NCBI GenBank assembly: GCA_036936605.1
Contig: JAUPFV010000005.1
Location: 3,151,670-3,215,669, forward strand
Direction of reading: 5' to 3'
DNA: 64,000 nucleotides
DNA from: Limnanthes douglasii subsp. nivea
Taxonomy: Eukaryota; Streptophyta; Magnoliopsida; Brassicales; Limnanthaceae
The position numbers and the translations under genes are program-made. Under the pieces are notes generated by a model. It was not told the DNA's origin. It saw only the letters and a list, made by a program, of their open reading frames with translations, and did no database searches. Shown here piece by piece: positions 54,513 through 64,000 of the stretch (position 1 is the first letter of the stretch; every line of letters starts with the position of its first letter).

Positions 54513-55365
54513 CTACTTAAAGAAGTTGTATATTTTTCTAAGGTTCATTGTATATCCATGGTTGAAGATAATAAAGTCATCAACATAGGATAGACAAAGA
54601 ATAAACATGTGACTTCTGGTTTCATAATGGAAGTGAGCGTCTTTTTTAAAAAGCATTTTTAATTCCCTGATCAGATATTCTTCAACTAGAATAAAAATAC
54701 TTTGAGATAGTGGATCTTCTTGTCTCACTCTATTTGTAGATTTAAAATATACATTAAGTGAGCCATTAAGAATGATTGAGAACCATATTGAACTGATGGC
54801 ATTCTTTATCGAGCTTATCCATCTTTTATCAAATCCAAAAACCTCCAAATTTTAAAAGATGACTTCAAATGAATTTATGTCAAATTCATTAGCCATGTCT
54901 ATTTTAACCATGGCATTACCTCGTCTGATTTTTATGTTTCTCTTGTGAGAAAGTTCTTACATTAGTAATATGTTGTCTTGGATGTTTGTACCTTTGAAAA
55001 ACCCACCTTGTTCTTATAATATTAGTTTAGGAAGAATAATTTCTAATCTGTCATTGAGAATTTTAGATAAAATTCTATTGAGGATAGTGCATAAACTTAT
55101 AGGTTTTTACTATCCCGGGTTTTAGAAGAATTTGCTTTTAGGATTAAATAGGTGGTTATGGCATGGACTTTTTGAGGAACTTGAGAGTTTTAAAGAAGAA
55201 GGTTATAGTAGCATAAAGTTCTTTGGAGATGATTGGCAAGCGGTAGAATTTTGTGTTTAAGTCATCACCATAAGCTACACTATTGAAGCTCAGGCTTTTC
55301 ACAATGGTAAGGATTTTTTCCTCTGTAGGTGGAGTTAAAAGCATTGTATTATCTCGATCAGTCAC
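54513..55365 (-). pseudogene. LINE-4 reverse transcriptase, broken
   Basis: The piece at 55156-55365 has PPTEEKILTIVKSLSFNS, the RT entry block ('pt.eEi..av..l...sapGpDGf'). The piece at 54513-54848 has FGFDKRWISSIKNAISSIWF, NRVRQEDPLSQSIFILVEE ('lRQGDPLSP.LFil..e') and LSYVDDFIIFNHG, with the Y.DD catalytic pair intact. A (TA)n run lies further downstream at 54414-54430. Confidence 0.88.
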
Positions 55366-56640
55366 TAGTTTAGGGATTGCGTCTTGTAGATTTTCTAATT
55401 ACATTAGTTTAAGCTAGGAATTTAGGAGTAGTTTAAAATGATTCTTAGCAGATTTACCAATTGTTGATTGATCAATGATCCAAATTCCTTCTTCTTAAAT
55501 ACAATTTATTTTATTTATATTTCTTTTTTTAACATATTGATGAGAGAATTTTGAGTTTATGTCTCTATTTTCATCCATGTCACTTTATTTGTTTGTTCCC
55601 AATAAGTTTCTTCTCTAGCCAACAATTGAAAATGTATAGCTTTAGCTTGTGATTATTTGATTTTGTATTTTATCGTTTGATTTATTTCAAAAAAAACGTT
55701 CAAGATATTGAACTTCTTCTTCTGATTTAGCTATGTAATCAAATATGTCCCCTAAGGTGCTCCGTTCTAATATTTTAATTTATATTTTAGTCTCTTTATT
55801 TAATTCAAAAAGAAAAATATTAGATTGCCAAACATTTATTCTTTCAAACTTTTCTCAATAACATTTAAAAATTTACGTGTTGAGTGTACATGTTCTGAAA
55901 CTTATATGAGTATTATGTGTGTAGCTTTTCTACTGATATATTGATACTTAGAGAAGAATGGTCTGAGCTAGTCCTAGCTAAGTGATAAAATAATCAAGCC
56001 AAGCAGAGTTATGTAAAACTCAGTCTAATCTTTTTCATTTATGATTCTTTGACCATGTATATCTAGTTTATGTAAAACCATCATCGACTATAGAGTAGTC
56101 TTGGATTGTATAATCATTTGGTGACATAAAGTTGAGCAAGATAATTATTCATGTGCATTAAAATATCACATGATAATCCAAGGCGTAATGTGATATGATA
56201 TATCTCTTAGGCCATTTTAGAGACTTACTTTTAAATCCTTGGTATGTTTTGCATAAACAATTGTTACTACCAAAGTCTTGTCAAAAGTTGAATGACTAAT
56301 ATTTAAGTGTGGAAATCGATCATGGTTTGTGATAATTTCTATTTGAACTCATCTTGCCAAAAAATCCTAATCTTGTTCGAAGAATTAGCAATGATGTGTT
56401 GAAACCCAAGCTTTATGGCTAGGTTTACTAGCTTAACTACCTGAATATTTGGTTCTTGGATTACAATGATGTCTATTGTAACAGTCATTTTCAATAATTA
56501 GAGTCTTCTAATTTTTCATTTGTTCTTCACTCCTCTCACATTTCAATTAAATATTGTGAATGTTATTTACGTTTAAGACTGAAGGATTGTGTTGGCCCTT
56601 TAGTTTTAAGTGTTTGGGGTTTATTTGTTTAAGTTAGAGG

Positions 56641-57890
56641 GTACAAATGGATTTTTTTTTCTCATAACCTCTTTAGAATCTTAATATTGTTTTATGTTCT
56701 GTTGTATAAGAGATGTAGGGAGGCTCCAATTATTTAATGTTGAAGAGATGATTATTCTGTTTCAGTATTATCTGATCCATCAGATAAAGTGAATTGGGCT
56801 GATGAATCAATAGATATTATAGCTACTATATCTCCGCTCTTGTATCTTCATTTAAATTTATTGCTTTTGAAGCATGTTTGTGAATTAAGATGATTTTTGG
56901 TCTTGTGTTAGCTGATATTTGGTGGGCATGTGTAAAATAATTGGAGTTTGATCTTTAATAATGATGGATTTTATTTTCGGAACCTAAGTTTTCACTAGAT
57001 GAAACGGATAATATGTGTTGTTTGTTTGAGGTATAGTTTGGTTCAGATCTTAGATCTTAGACGTCGAGTTGTTGATTTTGATTTGGGTGTTTTTAATGTA
57101 GGACAAATAATTATAGCCAATGTGTTGGCATTATTTGCAGTAGAATGGTATGTGTCCATAATGGATATCTTACCAAAATTCATCATCTCTTAGTGAGTCT
57201 AATGAAGCACCAAAACCTATCTAGATTTAGGTATTAAATCTTTTGATACGATAATATCTATCCCGACTTTCCAAGAATTAAATCTTGCTAAGTTTTTATG
57301 TGGAACCCAGACTTTTAGTAACTCTTCTAAAATTTTAGAAATTGAGGTTATGACATCATCGTGTTATACATGTATCCATAAAAGTTGGATAATGAAATCC
57401 ATAATAGGGTAATGGGTGATTCGATTCCTGCATCAAATTTAGGATTCTACTTTAATATTCCCATAAAAACCAATTAATTGACTATACTGATATTTTTTAA
57501 AGATTTGGATAGTATTCAATTTTGTCAAATTCTATCATGCATGTTTGTAATCCCATGATAAAAGGCTTAACTCTCCAACAAAAGCAAAATAAAAAGGAAA
57601 TTCTCGATGGTTTTCTGTACTGGTTTCCCATGAGAGAACTTGCGTACCAAGGTATGTTTTGAGTAGGCAAGAATAATTTATTTATACTTGATGAAGAATA
57701 TTATTACTGGATTATCATCCTTTTGTTGAATGAATGGGGACAAACATGTGAGATCCTTAGTTTTGTTGTTGGTGACTTCAACGAACGATCAAACTAGATG
57801 ATGGTTTCGTTGTTTATCATGCAAGACAGTGTTACAGGTAGTGTTTGGTGGTGGAAGAATTATAGGTGTTATACCATTATAAGTAGTATT
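56641..57890. other. Region upstream of LINE-4, possible ORF1 traces
   Basis: No clear gene. Minus-strand pieces at 57100-57580 (for example ILEELLKVWVP) weakly resemble LINE ORF1; not firm. Confidence 0.25.
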
Positions 57891-57893
57891 TAG

Positions 57894-57911
57894 ATATATA
57901 TATATATATAT
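57894..57911. repeat. Microsatellite (TA)9
   Basis: Pure TA run. Confidence 0.9.
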
Positions 57912-60900
57912 GGGTTGTTGTGTTCAATGTTGAAGAGGGGATCGTATCTTGATTTAGGAAAATGAGGGAATTGTACTGCCGTCAGGCTAGAATTTTTGTT
58001 TGGAGTTGGTTAGGGATTCTTATCCTTGGTGAAGAGTTGGTAGGAGGTTGGGTGATTGTAGTTGGTGGAGGGTGTGCCTCCTCTAGTCATTATAGTGGTT
58101 TTATGGTGGATGATAGTAGAGGAGGTAGTAGTGGGACACTGGAAAGGCTTTAGGGATGCAATTAGGCTTCGGCAAAGGCTTCAAAATATCTCTCTACAAA
58201 TCAGTTTTAGTTCTTTTAATCTTATTATTTGGTTATTTACACAAATCAGAAAAAGGGTTAAAACTAACGTTTTAAAACTCACGTTTTAAAACTAACTTAT
58301 TTTTAATTAAAAATGAAATAATAATAGCAATAGTTTGAAAATCTAATATATGATATAAAAAACGTTTACACTGAAAATAAAACACTTAAGTTAGTTATAA
58401 GTCAATGCTACTCAACTCAATGCTATTATTAGTATTGTATATATACCGTCAATATATTTTTTGTTAAGTGACGTGGAATTCTTTAGTAGGTTTCTCCCTT
58501 TTAACCTTATTTAGTTCTTTCTCTTCGAGACAATTTTTTTGTTTCAATCAACTAAAAATTATGGGTTTTATTATCTTCCCAAACCTTAAAAAATTCATTA
58601 TTGAGATATTTTAGCAATCAAATAATTTACCAACCCATAAATTAGATGATAAAATAAACATGTAAGATGAATTGCGCATATACAAATGACTGGTTTATAC
58701 TATATGAGTAATCAAATATTATTCGATTACTAATTTTTTTCATATCAAGTTTATCTATGATAAGCATTTAAAAAAATTAAGATTTGTTTAGATTATAGAT
58801 TTTGTTTTTTCATTTAAAAAAAATACGTATAGAGATTTTGACACACTAGCTAAACTAATGACTTTTTATAAAAATAATTATTACATTTTTTTATCTATTG
58901 GTCAATTACATCCTTCTTGCAATTGATATTCTTTTTAATTACTCATTTTGTGCTTTTATTATTTAATTGTGATTTTAAGAACCAGAGACCATGTGATGTT
59001 GTTGTTCATACATTTTTATCGAGTTTTCCCACATTTACATTTATCAGTTTGTTTCGTTGGTCTCATTGACATGAGATCAAGAAATTTTTGTTTTTATATA
59101 AGTTGATCAAGTGAGAGAATTATATCCAAAAGAGTTAGATGTATGGTTTATGATCTTTATCTCTTGAAATTTCCATTGTTATTTTATTGTGTAAGAATTC
59201 ATATTTTAGACCATCTAGAAATAGATCTCACTAAAATAAATTATGTCGATTGGTTTAACTCAACACTGAGAAGTAATTTTATGTTTAGATAAACCTATTG
59301 GGGTAAGAGAGAAACGTATTCTTATGTTTGGTTATGGTGCAAAACATGTAATCAAAAAAATTATTAACCCCTAAATCAATTATATATAAAAATTCATCTT
59401 ACATGTGTATTTTATGAAGGTTACAGTAATAACTATAATTTCTTCCAACTGAATTCACAAAATGATGGTTGCAATTGTATCAATCTAGTAGGCATATCTA
59501 AGAGTTTAAAATAAATTAACCTACCAATCAAAACAAAGATTTGAAAGAAACTTTACTAGAAGATCCAAGTCTTAAATATCTCACAAATATTTAGAATTTT
59601 TCCTAATTGTTTCAAAAAAAGTAAGATAGATTTTCATTTTACATAACCTTTTTAGACCTGAAACCATGGGAAACCAAATTATTCTCCATACTTCCTTGTA
59701 TTTTATTTAAAGGCTTATACCGCATGTGTATTTTTATTAGTCAAAACTAAACATTTTCTATCTTATTATTAAAATTACATGCTAACAACAAATAACGAAT
59801 CCCATGAGAAGTAAATTGAGTCGGGAAAATCTTAAATAAGAGTTTAATAATTATTTTCTCAGAAAATATCAATTAAATATAAATTTTAAAACTTGACGCA
59901 CTAATAGACTTTAATATAACTATATTTAAATTTTCACATTTGTTATTGTAATGAAATATATTGTTAACATTATGGTATCTTAATCTTCATTATTTTTTGA
60001 TTTTTTTACTACAGTAAAATTTGTAATTTGAATTCCGAGTGAAAAATTTACAAGCATCTTTCTAGTTTCCTCATAAAATATACTATAGTTTTCTTAAGTG
60101 ATTCCTTATAAACAATTATCAAACTTAGGAAGTTAGACCTTACCCTCCTTCATATAGGCCTCTTATCCCCCGTTCAAATTTCGCAATAAGAGGAATCGTA
60201 CATTTTATTTCAAAAGTCTAGTTAATATCTTAACATTTTAACTAAACTAACAAATCATTTTTTCATTTTACCTAAATGATTCAGAATTTGTTTTCGTGAT
60301 GTGTATAATTAAAATATAAGTGTAAAGTCATAAAATAATGACATATTACTAAACATACATCACAACTTAATTATGACATAAATTGACATAAAATACTAAT
60401 ATATCAAGTTTTAAGATCGAGGAGACATTCATATAAACCAATCTTATCAGTACCTCTGGAAGTAATTCTCTAAAGAGAACGATTTAGTTCACGATCTTTA
60501 TATGTAAGCAAGCAAACAGTAACTGTTTTAAACTTTTTTGATGAAACAAGTTAGCACTAAGTTATGGTTATTTATTAGTATGAAACATATGAATGCAACA
60601 ACTAAATAACGCCTGAGTTTGCTCAACCTTTAAAAAATGTGTGCACAATCTTCCCTTAGACCGACTTATGCACACAATAATCATCTCGATCATTCACCGT
60701 CTAAATTGTTTTCTTGTATGACTTACTAGTTGGGTTAACTTAAGTTATACATATACATGTTATCGGTATATCTCCAAAAAAAGGTAATCAAAATTATTGA
60801 TGTGTGACTTATACACAACACTAGTCTTCCAGGACAAGGATAATTTCATTTGCATCGCACTACACCATTAACATCTAAAACAAATTAGGATATGACAACT

Positions 60901-61728
60901 CTGAAAAAATATTGACTTATATTAATATGATAATGGTTGAAATATCCTCTTGAGTTATCAAATATCTAAAAAGAGATGAATGTCATTCAATCTTTGAAAC
61001 TGTAAAAAACAAACTTAAGCATGTAGAATATCACCTCATACATCTCAAGATCCAACTCCTTATCAGTTATAAAAATTTACTCATATATTCCGATGGATAA
61101 TTAATTGCATCATCACTAACATGCAACATATAATGCATATACGAGGAGAAACATAATGACATTTCTCTTAAATTACCAAATCACATAAAAAGTCACATCA
61201 TATGAAGACAAACAACTTATACATGCACAAAAAAAGTAACCTAACATAATAAATTGCATATCAATAAATTATGAACGCTTCAGCACAAAACTCAAAATAT
61301 TTGTCGTGCAAAACAACAAGCAACTCCATAAAGTAAATAAAATATAAATTATATTAATAGGTTTGTGGCGAGATAGGGTCTTATCACTACTAATGTATGG
61401 TCATCATGATGAGAAATGAGGAGCTTACTCGTTACAATGCCTGCAACAATGCACTCACACTGTCGTAGACTTTAAATTACCCAAAAATTAACCTTTTACC
61501 ATTGTAGGCCAAAAATCCCCAATTTTGAGAACCTAAAATATTACTTCATACTTGAGTTTCTTAAAATTAAATTTCGGTCTAATTTTTTTTATCATGCTTC
61601 AAATAAATATATTAAATTTATAATCATTATTTATTTAAATATACTAAATTTTACACCAATCATGCAAACATATCAATTCTCAATTATATGTTCCAATCAC
61701 AAGGTCCATTATATAAATTGGATTACAA
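57912..61728. other. 3.8 kb of AT-rich sequence without recognised content
   Basis: Short frames only. I see no protein motif, element end, tandem repeat or RNA gene. Confidence 0.5.
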
Positions 61729-61828
61729 NNNNNNNNNNNNNNNNNNNNNNNNNNNNNNNNNNNNNNNNNNNNNNNNNNNNNNNNNNNNNNNNNNNNNNNN
61801 NNNNNNNNNNNNNNNNNNNNNNNNNNNN
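61729..61828. other. Assembly gap, 100 N
   Basis: Exactly 100 unknown bases, the conventional length for a gap of unknown size. Confidence 0.99.
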
Positions 61829-61964
61829 CTCATATAGTTCAATAACTTAACGTTGAACTCAAAAATATATTTTTTAAATCAACTTTAACTCAATATATAT
61901 ATATATACACAGTATGGCTAATCTAAATCAACAATAATTATGTTATATTAAGGTTCAAAGTGAT

Positions 61965-62125
61965 TGAAACATGAACTACTGGAACTTAAATGCAGGAATC
62001 GTAAGACTTAAGTGTATGAACTTATGAGACTTAAGTGCTAGAACTGTTGAGACTTAAATTGAATAACTACTGAGAACTAAGTGCAAGAAGTGTTGAGATT
62101 TACATACAGAATATATGATATAACT
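61965..62125 (+). repeat. Decayed short tandem repeats (GAACT.TTGAGACTTAAGTG)
   Basis: About five degenerate ~30-bp units with ACTTAAGTG. Their reverse complement (CTTAAGTCTCAA..) matches the word family in the LTR of copia element 2, so this may be another LTR relic of that family. Confidence 0.5.
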
Positions 62126-62131
62126 TAAGCA

Positions 62132-62377
62132 TTGAATCCGCAATTTAAGTGTTACAATTATGTCGGAAATCATGAATTCAAAATGGGGGACATGGTTATG
62201 AGAAAGTTTCTTTTACATACTAAGGATCGTAGGTTGGCTAACCTAGATCTAAATTGGATGGATCCTTATGCTGTGGTGGAAAAGGTCAAGGTGGAAACTT
62301 ACAAACTATTGGATGAAGAAGAAAGGAGGCTTCAACACTTGTGGAATATTAAGCATCTTCAATTTTACCTTGTTTGA
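62132..62377 (+). pseudogene. Ty3/gypsy integrase C-terminal tail
   Basis: FKMGDMVMRKFLLHTKDRR, NWMDPYAVVEKVKVETYKL and LWNIKHLQFYLV match the gypsy integrase C-terminus ('F..GDlVLRK......gKl...WeGPy.v......g.Y.L......wN..HLk.yy'). Upstream pol is absent (62131 back to the gap), so it is a fragment. The stop at 62375 is the natural end of pol. Confidence 0.88.
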
Positions 62378-62571
62378 ATTCGTATTTATCTTGTATAATT
62401 TATTTCTAAACTAAATGATTGTAAATGATGAAACGTCCGACATAATATTTGTTACTTCCCTGGTAACACAAGAAGGTTTTAACAATGTGTTCACATAAAA
62501 AAATTAATGAAACTATTGACATACAAATACTATTGTTATTTTTAAATACGCATGTTATAAGTTCGGATGTC
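62378..62571 (+). other. Sequence 3' of the gypsy tail
   Basis: Probably the untranslated region of the gypsy relic; nothing else seen. Confidence 0.4.
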
Positions 62572-62889
62572 TATCCTTGTAAAAGCTTTCAACAAAGGAT
62601 AGTTAAAGTAGAGCCTCGAGCTCAAAGTGACTATCATGGTCCAAACCGTTTTTCCTTGTTAAAGCTTCTAAAAAATATTGGTTAAGATGGAGCCTCGAGC
62701 TCGAGGTGATCGTCAAGGTCTTAATTGTTCTTTCATTGTAAACATTTCTAACAAAGGTTGATTAAGTTAGATACTCGAGCTTGAAGTACTGCCTAGATAC
62801 AAATAGTTTTTTTTTTCTTGTAAAAGCTTCTACCAAAGGTTGGTTAAAGTTGAGCCTCGTGCTCAAAATCACTGCCAAGGTCCAATGAC
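62572..62889 (+). repeat. Tandem repeat, ~80-bp unit x 4
   Basis: Each unit has CTTGTAAAAGCTT(T)C..CAAAGG..GGTTAA then GAGCCTCGAGCTC; starts near 62572, 62652, 62731 and 62816. It follows the gypsy integrase end, as 3' tandem repeats of large gypsy elements often do. Confidence 0.85.
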
Positions 62890-63379
62890 TGGCAAGGCAT
62901 GGTTTGTTACCATCAACGAAAATTTTCTAATCCTAAAGTGAAATGAAATTACATCGGGGCGGATCACTTTTGGGAAAACATGCCCAAACATAAGTCACTA
63001 GAGGGAACATATACAAAAGAAACATAATAAAACACCTCAAAGGTCTAAAAAACATAATAAAATTCTGAAGGTATTTGAGACTTTTAGAGGTTCAAATGGA
63101 AAAATAAAATACAACATTCTCTATAGGTACTTTGAGTGAAAAAGTGGGCAAAGAAGTAAAGGAGCAAATAATCACTTCTCGTTACTAAAATAAGTGGGAA
63201 GGTTATCTTTGTAGTTATGAGAGTCATTTTGGAAACTGAATCAAGAGCAGTGAAGTCTTTATGAGCAGAGTTTAGAGGCAAGCTCATCCACAGTTGTGAT
63301 GTCAACATCTACCTCTTCATCTCACACGAGATCGAACTCGAGAATTACTCTAGAAGGTCATTTAGATTCAGAAATCTGT

Positions 63380-63830
63380 TCCTAAATTGGCCCAAGGTTG
63401 AGATTTGGGAAACACTCACGAAATTCAGACCATATTTTTATGGATCTTCTCTCTGTTTTTTGAGGCAACTACGATAAAATATTTCACATTTTGATCAAGC
63501 TTCCCTTTGGCTTCCTCAATGTATTTTTTTAAACCATGTCCTACTCTTTGAGTATCTTTTCCAAGTTAACCACCTCCTTGTCGTATTTGGTAATTCTCAG
63601 TTTAAATTTTTCGTAGTCCTTAAGTTGGGTTTGCATGAGCTCAAACATCCTTCACTCATTGTGTTACTTCACTTTTTCAACATCCTCTTCATTAATCACA
63701 CGCTTGATTGGCATCTTTTTCAGGGATGATAGATCTAAAGCTAAGCCTCGATGCTCCACTACTATTTTTTGCATTATGCCTTATGTAGTGTTCAAAATAA
63801 ATGAAATGAAGCGTATAACTTATAGAAAGT
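63380..63830 (-). pseudogene. Decayed coiled-coil coding relic
   Basis: The minus strand reads VVEHRGLALDLSSLKK and MPIKRVINEEDVEKVK, then after stops FELMQTQLKDYEKFKLRITK and YDKEVVNLEKILKE, a heptad-like charged helix. Frequent stops. Possibly the N-terminal or gag-proximal part of a retrotransposon; family not recognised. Confidence 0.35.
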
Positions 63831-64000
63831 ATAGAGAATAAGGATTCTAGAAAGATTGAAATTTAGGATATTACCTCATTATGAAGAGTGATGTGCCAAG
63901 CGACAGCGTCGTAGATGATCATATCGATGACTACTAGAGTTAGGTTCAAAATATTTGCATATCTAGACACGTTTTTGGGAAGATCTTCAAAGCCACAGAT

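Larger units (their letters stand above)
52600..56640 (-). mobile_element. LINE-4 relic with RNase H, minus strand
   Basis: A distinct LINE lineage: endonuclease remnants (about 56600-55900, with TRYTWSKNHKWKRLD), RT (55365-54513), zf-RVT (about 53985-53181) and a C-terminal RNase H (52877-52668). The C-terminal RNase H separates it from LINE-1 to LINE-3. Heavily decayed. Possible ORF1 traces lie at 57000-57600. Confidence 0.8.

Noticed and set aside
57962..58289. Two Gly/Val-rich frames
   Set aside because: No recognisable domain and no upstream signals; likely chance.

Overview
This window is nuclear DNA from a flowering plant, most likely a eudicot (inference). It is AT-rich, has spliced genes with GT-AG introns, and is filled with plant transposable-element families: L1-like LINEs, Ty1/copia and Ty3/gypsy retrotransposons, TRIMs, a hAT element and a large Mutator-like element. 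No prokaryotic feature is present. A 100-base run of N at 61729-61828 marks a scaffold gap. Only one gene looks like an ordinary host gene.

Layout. 1-4310: decayed plus-strand LINE. 4744-10135: complete Ty1/copia element on the minus strand, with LTRs that look identical and a 5-bp target duplication; its 5' LTR begins about 70 bp past the stop codon of the host gene. 10206-11889: that gene, four exons on the minus strand, encoding a secreted/membrane malectin-like protein of 470 residues without a kinase. About 12.3-25.8 kb: a large Mutator-like element with a broken MURA-type transposase on the plus strand and a convergent minus-strand gene group ending in a Ulp1-like (C48) domain. Its non-coding DNA is saturated with two short words, GCTAGAT and TGCGATT. 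A TRIM (13190-13979) sits inside it.

27379-33404: a hAT element with 8-bp target duplications. It carries a broken hAT transposase, a second divergent gene on the minus strand, and a GC-rich cluster of nested palindromes between them. 33.8-42.3 kb: a decayed copia element and a Ty3/gypsy gag-protease fragment, the latter lying between two ~970-bp copia-derived direct repeats. 43.7-50.7 kb: two related plus-strand LINE relics, the first cut by a TRIM with three LTRs (45996-46784). 52.6-56.6 kb: a minus-strand LINE of another type with a C-terminal RNase H. 57.9-61.7 kb holds nothing I recognise. After the gap come a gypsy integrase tail and a decayed tandem repeat.

The most interesting object is the Mutator-like element. 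A MURA-like transposase, a second gene set with a DUF1985-like region and a Ulp1-like tail, no convincing long terminal inverted repeats, and short words confined to non-coding DNA together resemble the Arabidopsis VANDAL elements, whose VANC proteins bind short dispersed motifs and remove DNA methylation from their own family. I propose a related self-marking/anti-silencing system with a different motif. This is inference and needs the tests listed in the findings.
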